The notes beneath the pieces were generated by a model. That model searched no databases, was not told where the DNA came from, and saw only the letters and a list, made by a program, of their open reading frames with translations. A DNA stretch of 64,000 nucleotides from Staphylococcus shinii (lineage in GTDB: Bacteria; Bacillota; Bacilli; Staphylococcales; Staphylococcaceae): positions 124,001-188,000 of the forward strand of contig NZ_JAGEVL010000003.1 in NCBI RefSeq assembly GCF_017583065.1, read 5' to 3'. Shown one piece after another: positions 19,320 to 28,538 of the stretch (its first letter is position 1; each line of letters starts with the position of its first letter). The position numbers were made by a program, and so were the translations under genes.

Positions 19320-19551
19320 CACCAAGAATTGATTATTGTAATCGCTATTTTTCATATATAGACGTTTTATTAATTGCTTTTATACAAAACTGACACCATC
19401 TCATATATTTAATATTATAAGTTACAATTCTTTATTTTAATAAAAAATAAATGTTATTTAAGCTATGGTTGAAAATCTATATTAATTCTATTAGCATAAC
19501 CCCTATGTTCGTTTTTTATATTTTTTAAATACATAAACAAAGGAGTACGTT

Positions 19552-20358
19552 ATGGTTTCGGCAATAAAAAAAGGATTTATTACAATGTGTGTATTATTTG
19601 CATCAACAATAACTATTAACTCTACTTATGCAGCTAGTAATACCTCAAGCCAAAAAGGAACAATGGGATATGGATACCAACAATATTTAAATAAGCATCC
19701 GGAAAAGAGTACTAATCACGAAACAACCACTCGTTCTAAAGACATTCAGCCAGAAGCTGGAACTTCACAAGAAGGCGAACGTATCTTAGATATTTCCGAA
19801 TGGCAAGGTAACTTAACTGATCAAGAAGTAAAGGATTTAAAAGCAAATTACGATTTCATTATTATTAGAGCACAATACGGCTCAGAAAAAATAGACGAGT
19901 CCTTAGAACACAATTCTGATTTATTAGACAAACATGACTTAGACTTTGGTGTTTATTCATATAGTATGTATGAAAACCCTGATGACGCACGTTATGAGGC
20001 ACAAACTTTATATAACCGAGCTCCCAAAGCAAGCTTTTATATAAATGATTTTGAACAAAACTCAGTTACTTCTGGCACTACCGAAGAAAGCACGAATGCT
20101 TGGTATGACGAAATGAAAGGTTTAGCCGGAAATAAAAAAGTATTGTTTTATTCATATGAAAATTTCATGCTAGAACACGCTAAACAATCTGTAGAAAATT
20201 ATGATGGCTACTGGATGGCCAACTATAATCCTGGGCAACCTACCCGTGAACACGTTTTATGGCAGTATACAGATAGCTACGCTTCCCCTGAATTAAATCA
20301 AGAAGTCGATGCAAACTATACAGGACCAAATGTTAGTACAGATTGGTTCACCTCTTAA
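19552..20358 (+). CDS. Secreted GH25-family lysozyme
   Basis: A 268-residue exported muramidase expected to cut N-acetylmuramic acid–N-acetylglucosamine bonds in peptidoglycan. Residues 1–27 form a signal peptide with cleavage after TYAA or nearby. A Ser/Thr-rich linker follows to about residue 75, then a glycoside hydrolase family 25 barrel beginning ILDISEWQG (conserved Asp) with INDFE as the catalytic Asp-x-Glu, and WQYTDS near the end as in other GH25 enzymes. AAAGGAG lies 6 nt before the ATG. It is a single gene between the divergent rpsF operon and the convergent ychF, with its own terminator. No cell-wall binding repeat is visible. Role in cell-wall turnover or competition is inferred. 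Confidence 0.9.
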   Translation: MVSAIKKGFITMCVLFASTITINSTYAASNTSSQKGTMGYGYQQYLNKHPEKSTNHETTTRSKDIQPEAGTSQEGERILDISEWQGNLTDQEVKDLKANYDFIIIRAQYGSEKIDESLEHNSDLLDKHDLDFGVYSYSMYENPDDARYEAQTLYNRAPKASFYINDFEQNSVTSGTTEESTNAWYDEMKGLAGNKKVLFYSYENFMLEHAKQSVENYDGYWMANYNPGQPTREHVLWQYTDSYASPELNQEVDANYTGPNVSTDWFTS

Positions 20359-20413
20359 CTTTATAAACATAGTAAAGGGAGTTGAGCTTAAGCCACTACC
20401 AATATAATGATTA

Positions 20414-20450
20414 AGGCTGGAACAATTTAAATTGTCCCAGCCTGTTTTAT
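20414..20450 (+). terminator. Terminator of the GH25 lysozyme gene
   Basis: A stem of AGGCTGGAACAATTT against AAATTGTCCCAGCCT (one mismatch) is followed by GTTTTAT on the plus strand. It may also serve the convergent ychF transcript. Confidence 0.8.
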
Positions 20451-20506
20451 AATATTGAGATATTTATACCCCAGTATTCCAATATATTATTTTAAAGCTA
20501 AGTGCC

Positions 20507-21604
20507 TTACACGTTAAACCTAAAGTGTACAACATCGCCATCTTTCATAATGTATTCTTTACCTTCTAGGCGTTGTTTACCAGCATCTTTTGCGCCATTT
20601 TCTCCGTTAAATTCCACATAATCATCATAACTAGTAACCTCTGCTCGAATAAAGCCACGTTCGAAATCCGTGTGAATAATACCCGCACACTGGGGAGCAG
20701 TCATACCTTTAATAAATGTCCATGCACGTACTTCTTGTACACCTGCTGTAAAGTAAGTAGCAAGGCCAAGTAAATCATAAGTTGTACGAATCAAACGATC
20801 AAGACCAGGTTCTTCAATTCCTAAATCTTCTAAGAACATCTCTCTGTCTCCATCTTCAAGTACAGCAATTTCCTCTTCAATTTTAGCACTGATCACGATA
20901 ACTTCAGAATCCTCTTTCGCTGCATATTCACGAATGGCTTTTACTTTTTCATTATCTTCATCGCCAATTTCGTCTTCGCCCACGTTAGCGATATATAACA
21001 TTTCTTTAGATGTTAATAATTGAGCCTGATTCACATATTTTTGATCTTCTTCTGTAAATTCTAAGCTTCTTACAGGGTTCCCTTCTTCTAAAGCTTCTTT
21101 AATTCTTGATAAAATACGTGTTTCATTAACTGCATCTTTATCTTTTTGACGTGCCATTTTTTCTAATTTCGGTAAACGTTTGTCTACAGATTCTAAATCT
21201 GCTAATACGAGTTCCATATTAATAACTTCAATGTCATCAATCGGATCTACACGACCAGAAACATGTGTAACATTATCATCATCAAAAGCACGAACAACTT
21301 GGCAAATCGCATCTACTTCACGAATATGGGATAAGAATTTATTACCTAAACCTTCCCCTTTAGAAGCACCTTTAACAATACCTGCAATATCGGTAAATTC
21401 GAATGTAGTTGGGATTGTTTTTTTCGGTTCTACCATTTCTGTTAAAACGTCTAATCTACTATCAGGCACCTCAACGATGCCTACGTTAGGATCGATTGTT
21501 GCGAATGGATAGTTTGCTGCAAGTGCCCCTGCTTTTGTAATTGCATTAAAAAGTGTAGACTTTCCTACGTTTGGTAAGCCAACAATACCTGCTGTTAAAG
21601 CCAT
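20507..21604 (-). CDS. ychF: Redox-regulated ATPase YchF (OLA1 family)
   Basis: Ribosome-associated P-loop NTPase of the Obg-related YchF/OLA1 group, which prefers ATP. The P-loop GLPNVGKST is at residues 8–16, with DIAGIVKGA as switch region, a coiled-coil insertion in the middle, and a TGS domain at the C-terminus ending in GDVVHFRFNV. At 365 residues it has full normal length. Its ATG overlaps the stop of the DUF951 gene by one base (TAATG), so the two are translationally coupled. The pairing with DUF951 and the nearby rpsF is standard in staphylococci. Confidence 0.96.
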   Translation of the reverse strand: MALTAGIVGLPNVGKSTLFNAITKAGALAANYPFATIDPNVGIVEVPDSRLDVLTEMVEPKKTIPTTFEFTDIAGIVKGASKGEGLGNKFLSHIREVDAICQVVRAFDDDNVTHVSGRVDPIDDIEVINMELVLADLESVDKRLPKLEKMARQKDKDAVNETRILSRIKEALEEGNPVRSLEFTEEDQKYVNQAQLLTSKEMLYIANVGEDEIGDEDNEKVKAIREYAAKEDSEVIVISAKIEEEIAVLEDGDREMFLEDLGIEEPGLDRLIRTTYDLLGLATYFTAGVQEVRAWTFIKGMTAPQCAGIIHTDFERGFIRAEVTSYDDYVEFNGENGAKDAGKQRLEGKEYIMKDGDVVHFRFNV

Positions 21605-21819
21605 TATTCATTCTCCTTATCGGTAGTATCTTGTTGTGATACCACTATTTTTTTTAGTTTTTTATTAAAAGTTTGTCTAGGAATCATAATACTACGCTGA
21701 CAGTTTTCACATTTTATTCGGATGTCTGCACCTACACGAATGATTTTAAAACGATTCGTACCACATGCATGTTGCTTTTTCATTTCTACAATATCATTCA
21801 AACCGTAATTGGATGTCAT
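21604..21819 (-). CDS. DUF951 family small protein
   Basis: A 71-residue protein with CGTNRFKIIRVGADIRIKC and a second ENCQ segment, giving three Cys residues (20, 38, 41) that may bind zinc. It belongs to the DUF951 family found next to ychF across Firmicutes. Its biochemical role is unknown; it has been treated as a possible nucleic-acid or ribosome-linked factor only because of genome context. It is coupled to ychF by a 1-bp overlap and follows the MscS-type channel gene by 21 nt, so the three genes probably form one operon. Confidence 0.9.
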   Translation of the reverse strand: MTSNYGLNDIVEMKKQHACGTNRFKIIRVGADIRIKCENCQRSIMIPRQTFNKKLKKIVVSQQDTTDKENE

Positions 21820-21840
21820 TCTGTAACACCTCCGACCGTC

Positions 21841-22725
21841 TTATGCATTATTTTGTTGGTTTGCTTCGTATTGTACCATCATTGGTTGCGGCATTTTAAT
21901 TTCTTTAAGTTTGAATAGTTTCAATATTTCTTTTCTTAAAATACGTGCCCCTGTAAAGCCTTCTCCAGGTATCGTCTCTGCAGAAATACGCAATACGATT
22001 TCATTATTTGTGATGGAATTCACCCCAACTACCTCTGGTGTAGATATAAATAAATAATATTTCGAACGAATTGCCTCAAAAGAGTCATTTAATTCATCTT
22101 CTACTTTATCAATATCTTCCGTTATAGAAACTGGTATTTCTACGATTGCTTCGCCGTTTATCACAGAGTAGTTCGTAATTTCACCAACACTACCATTAGG
22201 CAATGTTGTCAGTTCACCAGAAATAGTATTAATGCGCATGGATCTTAATCCTATTGATTTAACAGTACCTTCTGCTACTGGAGCGCCACCATTACTAATT
22301 TTAACATAGTCTCCTACATCAAATTGATTCTCAAAAATAATAAAGAAACCTGTAATGATATCTTTAACTACAGTTTGTGCACCAAAACCAACGGCCAAGC
22401 CAACAACACCAGCACTTGCTATGATTCCTCCCACACTGATACCGAATTTACTTAAAATCGTAGTCAACACTATAAACCATACCACATATGAGACTACATT
22501 TTGCACTAATGATATTAAAGTTTTTGAACGTTTTTTATTACTATTCTTACCTTTATTTTGAATTTTAAAGAACTGTGCAATACCTTTGTTCACAAAATGT
22601 AAAATAATCCATGCAGCCACTACATAAACAATAATCATTATTAAATTAGAAAGTAATGATTGGTACGTTTCTGGTTGCAATAATGGTTCTATTATAGAAT
22701 AGAGAATATTTTTCACTTGATTCAA
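21841..22725 (-). CDS. MscS-family small-conductance mechanosensitive channel
   Basis: A 294-residue membrane channel that would open under membrane tension to relieve hypo-osmotic stress. Three hydrophobic segments occur in the first 125 residues. The pore-lining helix has the Gly/Ala-rich text GVVGLAVGFGAQTVVKDIITGF, followed by FENQFDVGDYVKI, the start of the MscS beta domain, and an alpha/beta C-terminal domain. It starts with TTG, with AAGGAGG 8 nt upstream; no ATG is as well placed. It heads the channel–DUF951–ychF set. Family membership is clear; conductance class is not provable from sequence. Confidence 0.93.
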   Translation of the reverse strand: MNQVKNILYSIIEPLLQPETYQSLLSNLIMIIVYVVAAWIILHFVNKGIAQFFKIQNKGKNSNKKRSKTLISLVQNVVSYVVWFIVLTTILSKFGISVGGIIASAGVVGLAVGFGAQTVVKDIITGFFIIFENQFDVGDYVKISNGGAPVAEGTVKSIGLRSMRINTISGELTTLPNGSVGEITNYSVINGEAIVEIPVSITEDIDKVEDELNDSFEAIRSKYYLFISTPEVVGVNSITNNEIVLRISAETIPGEGFTGARILRKEILKLFKLKEIKMPQPMMVQYEANQQNNA

Positions 22726-22950
22726 CTATACTTCCTCCTTAACACAATTTCGCTTCACTTTATTATAACCTTTTTAAAGGCGAAACAAATCCAACTTTCG
22801 CTCTAAATCCGAATCTTATAAATAATATCTATGCTGCTAATTAATCACATTAAATATTAACCTCATCTAGTTTATTAAAAATATAAACATTAGCAAAGCA
22901 TTTAAGCATATTTATCACATTATTTTTAACATTTGTAGTTAAAAAATGGC

Positions 22951-22987
22951 AAAAGAAAAAGAACCATAATTAAAAATTATGATTCTT
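22951..22987 (-). terminator. Orphan minus-strand terminator
   Basis: A 13-bp stem (AAGAACCATAATT on the plus strand against AATTATGATTCTT) with one mismatch is followed on the minus strand by TTTTCTTTT. It lies about 830 bp beyond the mpsC stop, so it probably ends a separate transcript arising within this intergenic stretch. Confidence 0.6.
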
Positions 22988-23000
22988 TAACACCCAATTA
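22976..23000. repeat. 25-bp direct repeat, copy 1
   Basis: Matches 23523–23547 at 24 of 25 positions (shared core CTTTAACACCCAATTA). Copy 1 overlaps the right arm of the minus-strand terminator. Both copies read on the minus strand encode NWVLK-x-HN in the same relative frame. Confidence 0.7.
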
Positions 23001-23522
23001 GCAATATTACTATAAACTTTCATAATAATTCAAGTATATTTTTAATTTTTATTTTTATAAAATAGCGAGAATTTGAATTATGTAATTTATAAAAATAACC
23101 AATTTTAATCAATCTTGTTTTTATGCCAATCATTTAGTAACTATGTTTATAAAATTATATATAATTACTTTTTATATAATTTATATATTTTAACATTTAC
23201 GCATTATTTTTACACAGTTAGGGAATTTATTCCAAAAATTTATTCAATTATTATAATATTTATGTGTAGGAGGTGAACTCACTTTTAGTAAACTTTGTAT
23301 ATTAATGTGACTGACCACTTTATACAAGCTTTTAAACGAATTCATGTTACTTTAATTAAATAATACTTTTTTCGTCGTTGTTGGGTATTAAATAGCTAAG
23401 TTACATATTATTTACAAGCTAGTGGTTAAAGTTGAAATATTAATCCCGTAATACTTAGTTTATGTTCTACACTTTTAACAGTATTAAAACAATGAATCTT
23501 TATTTAAGAATCTTAACTAAAG

Positions 23523-23547
23523 ATTATGATACTTTAACACCCAATTA
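23523..23547. repeat. 25-bp direct repeat, copy 2
   Basis: Second copy of the sequence at 22976–23000, with a single mismatch (A for T at its ninth base). The surrounding minus-strand frame carries KVY about 9 residues before NWVLK-x-HN, as in copy 1, so similarity extends beyond the identical bases. Confidence 0.7.
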
Positions 23548-23613
23548 TTTATATGATGATAGTTTTTAACGTAAACTTTACTCTTCCGGATTCCTGATTC
23601 ATAACTAGTAGTG

Positions 23614-23651
23614 TGCACATACTGTCCCTTACAACAGTATGTGCATTTTTT
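23614..23651 (+). terminator. Orphan plus-strand terminator
   Basis: A perfect 12-bp stem (TGCACATACTGT with its complement) closes an 8-nt loop containing CCCTT and is followed by six T residues. No plus-strand gene precedes it for more than 20 kb except the distant lysozyme, so it implies an unannotated small RNA or small-peptide transcript ending here. Confidence 0.75.
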
Positions 23652-23746
23652 ATGCTATTGTCACGCTTAACTTCATATTAAATAGCTACATTTTAAATAT
23701 GAGCTTAATTTACTTCTATAACTTTTCAACGTTACACATAGAAATA

Positions 23747-23789
23747 CACTTAATTAATCAATAAACGACATTTATCAATAAATTAAGTG
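23747..23789 (-). terminator. Hairpin after mpsC
   Basis: CACTTAATT and its complement form the outer stem with further pairing inside, 27 nt past the mpsC stop. The tail on the minus strand (ATTTCTAT) is only moderately T-rich, so termination is plausible but not assured. Confidence 0.45.
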
Positions 23790-23815
23790 CATTACTTTGA
23801 AAAAATAAGTCTTTG

Positions 23816-24184
23816 TCAGTCAGCAAACTTCTTCTCTAAATCGTTATATAGTTTGAAAATCATAATACGTTCTCCTGTTATAGAACTCAAGTCTGTATGA
23901 AAACTTTTAACTTCTTCACCAGAAATTGATAACACAATTTCATTAAGTTCTTCTATCCCTGATTCTACAAGTTTAGAACGCGTTCGTTTAATCGTTAATA
24001 AACCTTCATTCGTGCCACAAACTTTGTACTCTGCTTGCGTTAATACACCTTGTAAACTGACTATAATCATATCACGCAATATGTCTGTTTTAACTGAAAG
24101 AGAACCACGACCGAGGAAGTCCTTTTCCCACTGTGTAATTGCTTTACTGATTTCAGACTCATAGGTACCTTTGGTTTTTTTCAT
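23816..24184 (-). CDS. mpsC: MpsC-family protein (DUF2294)
   Basis: A 122-residue soluble protein of the DUF2294 family, annotated in staphylococci as the third component of the membrane-potential-generating Mps system. The sequence has the family's early ISKAITQWEKDFLGRGS, a central DMIIVSLQGVLTQAE segment and a closing pair of charged helices. No membrane segment is predicted. Its exact role is unknown. GGAG lies about 11 nt before the ATG. It follows mpsB by 174 nt, with a large inverted repeat at the mpsB stop, so its expression may be partly separate from mpsAB. Confidence 0.85.
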   Translation of the reverse strand: MKKTKGTYESEISKAITQWEKDFLGRGSLSVKTDILRDMIIVSLQGVLTQAEYKVCGTNEGLLTIKRTRSKLVESGIEELNEIVLSISGEEVKSFHTDLSSITGERIMIFKLYNDLEKKFAD

Positions 24185-24322
24185 TAAATATACATCTCCT
24201 GTAGAACCAAAATTAGAAATTTATTTTAACAAAGATAACAGTACCATTTTTCAGCAATTTTCTCTATAGCTACACTGTTTTGCCTATGAATTAAGAGCTA
24301 TATCAAATTGTTTAGTTAAATT

Positions 24323-24364
24323 CTATAAAGTGGGTTACCTAGCGCATAGCCACCCACTTTATAG
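24323..24364 (-). promoter_or_regulatory. Large inverted repeat across the mpsB stop codon
   Basis: A perfect 13-bp repeat (CTATAAAGTGGGT and its complement) encloses a 16-nt loop and covers the mpsB stop. There is no T-run after it on the minus strand, so it looks more like an RNA-stabilising or attenuating hairpin between mpsB and mpsC than a classical terminator. Confidence 0.55.
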
Positions 24365-27007
24365 GTTAGTTGTCCAATTATGCCATGTCCCTTGTTCATC
24401 CACACTAGCCAATCTTACCCAGCCATTAAGTAATTTTTGTTTAAAATTAGAATCATTATCCAATAATTTTTTAATAAATGACTGTGGTGCCTGTATAATA
24501 ATTAACAATCTTATCGGCGAATGGTACATTTTGTTATCAGCTGCCATCACAGATTGCCACGGCAATCCCGTTAATAAGTCACTGGCGTTTCCTTGCATAA
24601 CACCGATACCCGCCGTTACTGTCTGCGTTGCTTTACTACCACTGCCATAAAAATGAGGCGCTACTGTCGATGCATAGTACTGCAAATTAATCCATTGTGC
24701 AACAAGTGCTGGGCCAGCAATAATATTTGCTAATATACTGCCATCTTTGTCATTATGCCAATCATAATTATGCAAGAAAGCTCTACCTGCTAAATCACTA
24801 TTTTTAGTTAATTCGCGTCGACCTATAATAAATGCTGCATTTTTCGCTAATCCCCATTCTGGTCTTATCTCGCTCCAATCATTTGTTATACGATGAACTT
24901 CATTGACTGGGTTCGGTTTAACTATATTATTATTCGGTAATTGCGCCAATCTTTTTTCATTTGCGGCATAACTTATTTGAGGCATTACCGCTTCGATTTT
25001 ATCATAAGCTATTTGTGCTTCTTGAGATAATTCAGGTAAATATATCCACTTCAATTCATCTACAGAAGTTTGATGTTCTGCAGCTGCGAAAATAGTTTTT
25101 TCTGGGATTTCTATACCTTCCTGTAACAAACTTTCTCTAACCTCTGTCATATTACACAAATGAGCCAATACTTTAGCATTAAAACCACTGGCTGCCCCAC
25201 CACATGCGCCACAATCTAATGAAGCTGCATAGGGATTATTAGCACTTTGGCTACCATGACCACACATCACAACTAATGGCGCAAAGTTTTTAGTTAAATC
25301 CATTAATTTCAATGCTTGTAATGTATAATTTACTTTTTCCGCTTTAGTGAAACCAATTGGTAGCCCATCTTCAAAATGTATATGTTGGTGGTTATGATGT
25401 TGGTTACGATCCAATGTCAAAGTAGTATCTTGTGGTTTTTGTAACCAATTACTATAAAACTTACGAATCATCGCACCCACACGTCTCGGCATAAAACTTC
25501 TTGTTAACATTTGTAGTGACAACCATGGGCCACTCAATTCCGGTAAGAGTAGACTTGGCAAAACGTTCTGTTTCATTTTTTTGAATGTATAAGTAACAGA
25601 TTCTAATGCATGTTTACGTTGTTGAAACGCGTTGGGTTCACGTTCATGTGTATATTCTTGAATTTTATGTTGTGGTTGATTCATAACTGGTAATGAGGGA
25701 TGATTGTATTTGCTACCTAACTCTGATTTCTCTATTGGCAAACCAAAGAAACCTGCAATACCAAGTGTTTCAAACGGGCCAGCCGCTTCAACTTGTCTTC
25801 TAAAAGGTTCCGATCTTACATCAATACAAAATGCCATTTGAACTTCTGTCTTTTGTGATGTCATTTGGTAAGGTTTCTTTGAAACAATCATGTCTTTTAA
25901 TTGTTCGTTATATGTTTCTTCCCATGCCTCTAACCACAATTTTCGGCACAATTGATCATTAAATTCGTTCGCAAACTGCACGTGTTGTTCTTTTTCTTCT
26001 ATACTTAATGCATGCCAAGTTTCTACCGTAAATCCACCCCACTGCAACCATGAAACAATATTTGTTTCCAAAGCACTTTCATCTTTAGCATCTGGAGGCG
26101 TAACGGGTAAATGAGGATCTACAATTGCCCATTCCATCGCAACGCGTATAGCAAGGTAAGTAAATAATAAATCATGAACTTTTTTATGATGATCATCTTG
26201 CCACATCATCATTCCAGCCCAACCTGGCAAGGATAATAAATGATTCTCTAAGTATGTTTGAACTTCTATGTCCTTAATACCTAAATTGTTTAATGACACT
26301 TTAAGCAATGATTCAGCATCGTTTGGCAATGATTGTAACCGCATGCGTTGTTGTTTAGTTAACGCTGGGTCATATGGTACTAATCTCTGCCAAGCATTAA
26401 AAAGGCCTTTATCTCTATTTGGCATCGTCCATCCAGACTGTGCGTCATCAATAAATAACTTACACCATTTGATTACGTGATAATCTAAAGTATCAATCAA
26501 TTTTTCATTTTTATCATCGAAAACATATGTACTAATTAATGGGACTGATGTAAGTTGTTCAGACGCAGTATTATTTTCCTTCAGACTTTCCCTCAAATCC
26601 CTTACGAGTTCGTCTATGATTTCTTGTCCTTCTGAGTATGCATCCAATGACTGTAATTTTAATGCTTGATGACCATATTGAGTTGCGTGTGCTTTCGGGA
26701 TAGATAACTTTGTCTCTTCTATCCATTGTTGAAAACGACGTTCTATATACTTATCGCTTATTTCGCCTTGTTGTCTTGCTTCTATAATAGTTGTTCTCGC
26801 TGGATAAATATCGACTTTGCGTTCTTGTTTTAACCAACTTGCTACCTCATCAAATGTTTTATCTTCTAATCCAGACCAGGGGCTTCTAGCAGCAAATACT
26901 GAAATGGGTGATAAAGGAACAATAACCTTGCTCGCATTTTCAACTGTTACGCGAATATCATCAAAATAGCTAGATTGCTCGATAGAATGTATATTGGATT
27001 CTCCCAT
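24359..27007 (-). CDS. mpsB: MpsB/DabA-like subunit of the bicarbonate transport and membrane-potential system (DUF2309)
   Basis: An 882-residue cytoplasmic or membrane-associated protein of the DUF2309 (UPF0753) family. Homologues (DabA) work with a proton-channel partner to take up dissolved inorganic carbon, and have a beta-carbonic-anhydrase-like zinc site. The expected ligands are visible as CIDVRSEPFRR (Cys, Asp) and, further on, GHGSQSANNP followed by LDCGACGG (His, Cys). The ATG is preceded by GGAGG and lies 1 nt after the mpsA stop, so the two are coupled. In S. aureus mpsAB supports growth at atmospheric CO2 and respiration-linked membrane potential. Family and pairing are clear; ion specificity is from the literature, not from this sequence. 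Confidence 0.93.
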   Translation of the reverse strand: MGESNIHSIEQSSYFDDIRVTVENASKVIVPLSPISVFAARSPWSGLEDKTFDEVASWLKQERKVDIYPARTTIIEARQQGEISDKYIERRFQQWIEETKLSIPKAHATQYGHQALKLQSLDAYSEGQEIIDELVRDLRESLKENNTASEQLTSVPLISTYVFDDKNEKLIDTLDYHVIKWCKLFIDDAQSGWTMPNRDKGLFNAWQRLVPYDPALTKQQRMRLQSLPNDAESLLKVSLNNLGIKDIEVQTYLENHLLSLPGWAGMMMWQDDHHKKVHDLLFTYLAIRVAMEWAIVDPHLPVTPPDAKDESALETNIVSWLQWGGFTVETWHALSIEEKEQHVQFANEFNDQLCRKLWLEAWEETYNEQLKDMIVSKKPYQMTSQKTEVQMAFCIDVRSEPFRRQVEAAGPFETLGIAGFFGLPIEKSELGSKYNHPSLPVMNQPQHKIQEYTHEREPNAFQQRKHALESVTYTFKKMKQNVLPSLLLPELSGPWLSLQMLTRSFMPRRVGAMIRKFYSNWLQKPQDTTLTLDRNQHHNHQHIHFEDGLPIGFTKAEKVNYTLQALKLMDLTKNFAPLVVMCGHGSQSANNPYAASLDCGACGGAASGFNAKVLAHLCNMTEVRESLLQEGIEIPEKTIFAAAEHQTSVDELKWIYLPELSQEAQIAYDKIEAVMPQISYAANEKRLAQLPNNNIVKPNPVNEVHRITNDWSEIRPEWGLAKNAAFIIGRRELTKNSDLAGRAFLHNYDWHNDKDGSILANIIAGPALVAQWINLQYYASTVAPHFYGSGSKATQTVTAGIGVMQGNASDLLTGLPWQSVMAADNKMYHSPIRLLIIIQAPQSFIKKLLDNDSNFKQKLLNGWVRLASVDEQGTWHNWTTNL

Positions 27008-27008
27008 T

Positions 27009-28538
27009 TTAGTGCCCTCCTTTGAATAAATATTTTTTCAAGTAATTAGGGTGACGTTCCACTGTTTCAATTTTTGCATCACCTAAATGTACAATCCACA
27101 TATAAATAATTGAAAATGCAACTGATGAACGATGACGTGCTACCCACGTACTCATCAAACTACCGAATAACAATATTAAAGCAACAATTACGACTACGAA
27201 CATAGGCGGCTGTGCACTATGAAATGCGATGGTATGCAAAGCGTCATTGAAGAAATGGTGCACGATATAATAGACTATGCCGACCACACCAAGTACTAAT
27301 AACCCCATAATACGACCAAATTTCCCTTCACCAAAGGCTACTAACTGTGTCCAAGATACAGATAACGACCACGCTAAGATAAGACCACTCACTAAACGAT
27401 AGCCTTGTTCGGGAGCTGATAGCCAAAATCCTAGCCCTATCATAATCGCTAGTCCACGCCCTGCTAGTATCCATAAGTAAGACATTCTTTCATTTGCACG
27501 ACTTGGTACATTAAAATGACGAACAGCTGAACCAGAACGTAAAAAGAGCGTCGCTTTAAATAAACCATGTAATATTAGATGAATGATCGCTGGTATATAT
27601 GCGCCTAACGCACATTGAATTAGCATAAAACCCATTTGTCCGATTGTTGAACCCACTAATAAACGCTTATAGTCCACATGTACTAAACTAATACCCGCAC
27701 CTATAAGTACAGAGGCGCTCGCAAAGCATAATAAAACGATTGTTGCAATGTCACCGTTAAACAGCGGAGAAAAACGCGTTAGCATAATACCACCAGCATT
27801 CACAATGCCAGCGTGCATAATTGCAGATACAGGCGTTGGCGCTGCGACCGATTCAATCAACCATCTTTGGAATGGCCATTGTGCCGCTGGAATCATAACC
27901 GCCAATATTATTAACATATTAATGCCAAAACGTGTCCATGCATTGATTTGATCAAGGTTAGCATCGGTAAAAATACCTGTATAATGCCATTCTCCTGTTA
28001 CAATTCCTAACCATATAACAGCTAACAATAATGCGAGCCAACTTAAGAAGAATAATTTCCCTGTAACAATAGCTGCTGCCCTTGTCACTCTCCAAGCACT
28101 CGTCAAACTAATAAGTAATGTTAGGCCAACTAATGTAAAACCCCAACTAACTACCATAATACGTAGGTCGCCTGTTAACCATGCAATAGATGCAAAACTT
28201 GTCGTTAAGGTAAATAGCGTAAAGTATTTTCTATAGCTTCTATCTCCGGCCAAATAGCGTACACAATAACGTTGAATGATTAAACCGATAATTAATACGA
28301 AAAATGCCATCAACCAAGATAAAATATCTGAATACCATAAGCCAATATTGATGTTTTTTGGTGCTAAAATTAAACCGATGAACGCTATCAATGGCGGCAG
28401 TGCTACTAAATATATATGTATCCGAACATACGCTAGTGATATGCGCTTATTTAAAAATATAACGCCGCTTATTACTGAAATGAATATCGCGACAAATAAT
28501 AGAATGAGTAATAATGATAAATTAGGCGATGTAAGCAT
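27009..28538 (-). CDS. mpsA: MpsA/DabB-like proton- or cation-conducting membrane subunit (NuoL/ND5 family)
   Basis: A 509-residue membrane protein with about 13–14 hydrophobic segments. It resembles the antiporter-like subunit NuoL/ND5 of complex I, with the characteristic buried charged residues and AAPTPVSAIMHAGIVNAGG in the middle. With MpsB it forms the bicarbonate-uptake and potential-generating pair. I place the start at ATG 28538, where GGAGGAGG precedes by about 7 nt; a longer frame exists to 28598, but its extra residues run through the ribosome binding site and are not protein-like. A leader of several hundred bases with an attenuator-like hairpin precedes the gene. Confidence 0.92.
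   Translation of the reverse strand: MLTSPNLSLLLILLFVAIFISVISGVIFLNKRISLAYVRIHIYLVALPPLIAFIGLILAPKNINIGLWYSDILSWLMAFFVLIIGLIIQRYCVRYLAGDRSYRKYFTLFTLTTSFASIAWLTGDLRIMVVSWGFTLVGLTLLISLTSAWRVTRAAAIVTGKLFFLSWLALLLAVIWLGIVTGEWHYTGIFTDANLDQINAWTRFGINMLIILAVMIPAAQWPFQRWLIESVAAPTPVSAIMHAGIVNAGGIMLTRFSPLFNGDIATIVLLCFASASVLIGAGISLVHVDYKRLLVGSTIGQMGFMLIQCALGAYIPAIIHLILHGLFKATLFLRSGSAVRHFNVPSRANERMSYLWILAGRGLAIMIGLGFWLSAPEQGYRLVSGLILAWSLSVSWTQLVAFGEGKFGRIMGLLVLGVVGIVYYIVHHFFNDALHTIAFHSAQPPMFVVVIVALILLFGSLMSTWVARHRSSVAFSIIYMWIVHLGDAKIETVERHPNYLKKYLFKGGH

Larger units (their letters stand above)
22726..23815. other. One-kilobase stretch without an ordinary gene
   Basis: Very AT-rich DNA between the channel gene and mpsC. 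It holds a minus-strand terminator (22951–22987), a plus-strand terminator (23614–23651), two copies of a 25-bp sequence, and a perfect AGGAGGTGA at 23269–23277 with no start codon at a normal distance. Short minus-strand frames at both repeat copies end in NWVLK-x-HN followed by a stop, but lack ribosome binding sites. I cannot name a gene here; small RNAs or decayed small-peptide genes are the likeliest contents. Confidence 0.5.

Noticed and set aside
23269-23310. Small gene after the perfect AGGAGGTGA at 23269
   Set aside because: No ATG, GTG or TTG lies at 5–12 nt; the GTG inside the sequence opens only a 10-codon frame. Kept only as an oddity.
22726-23815. psm-alpha-type peptide genes near mps, as known from S. 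aureus
   Set aside because: None of the short frames in this interval or in 28,620–29,040 reads as a PSM peptide, and none has a ribosome binding site.
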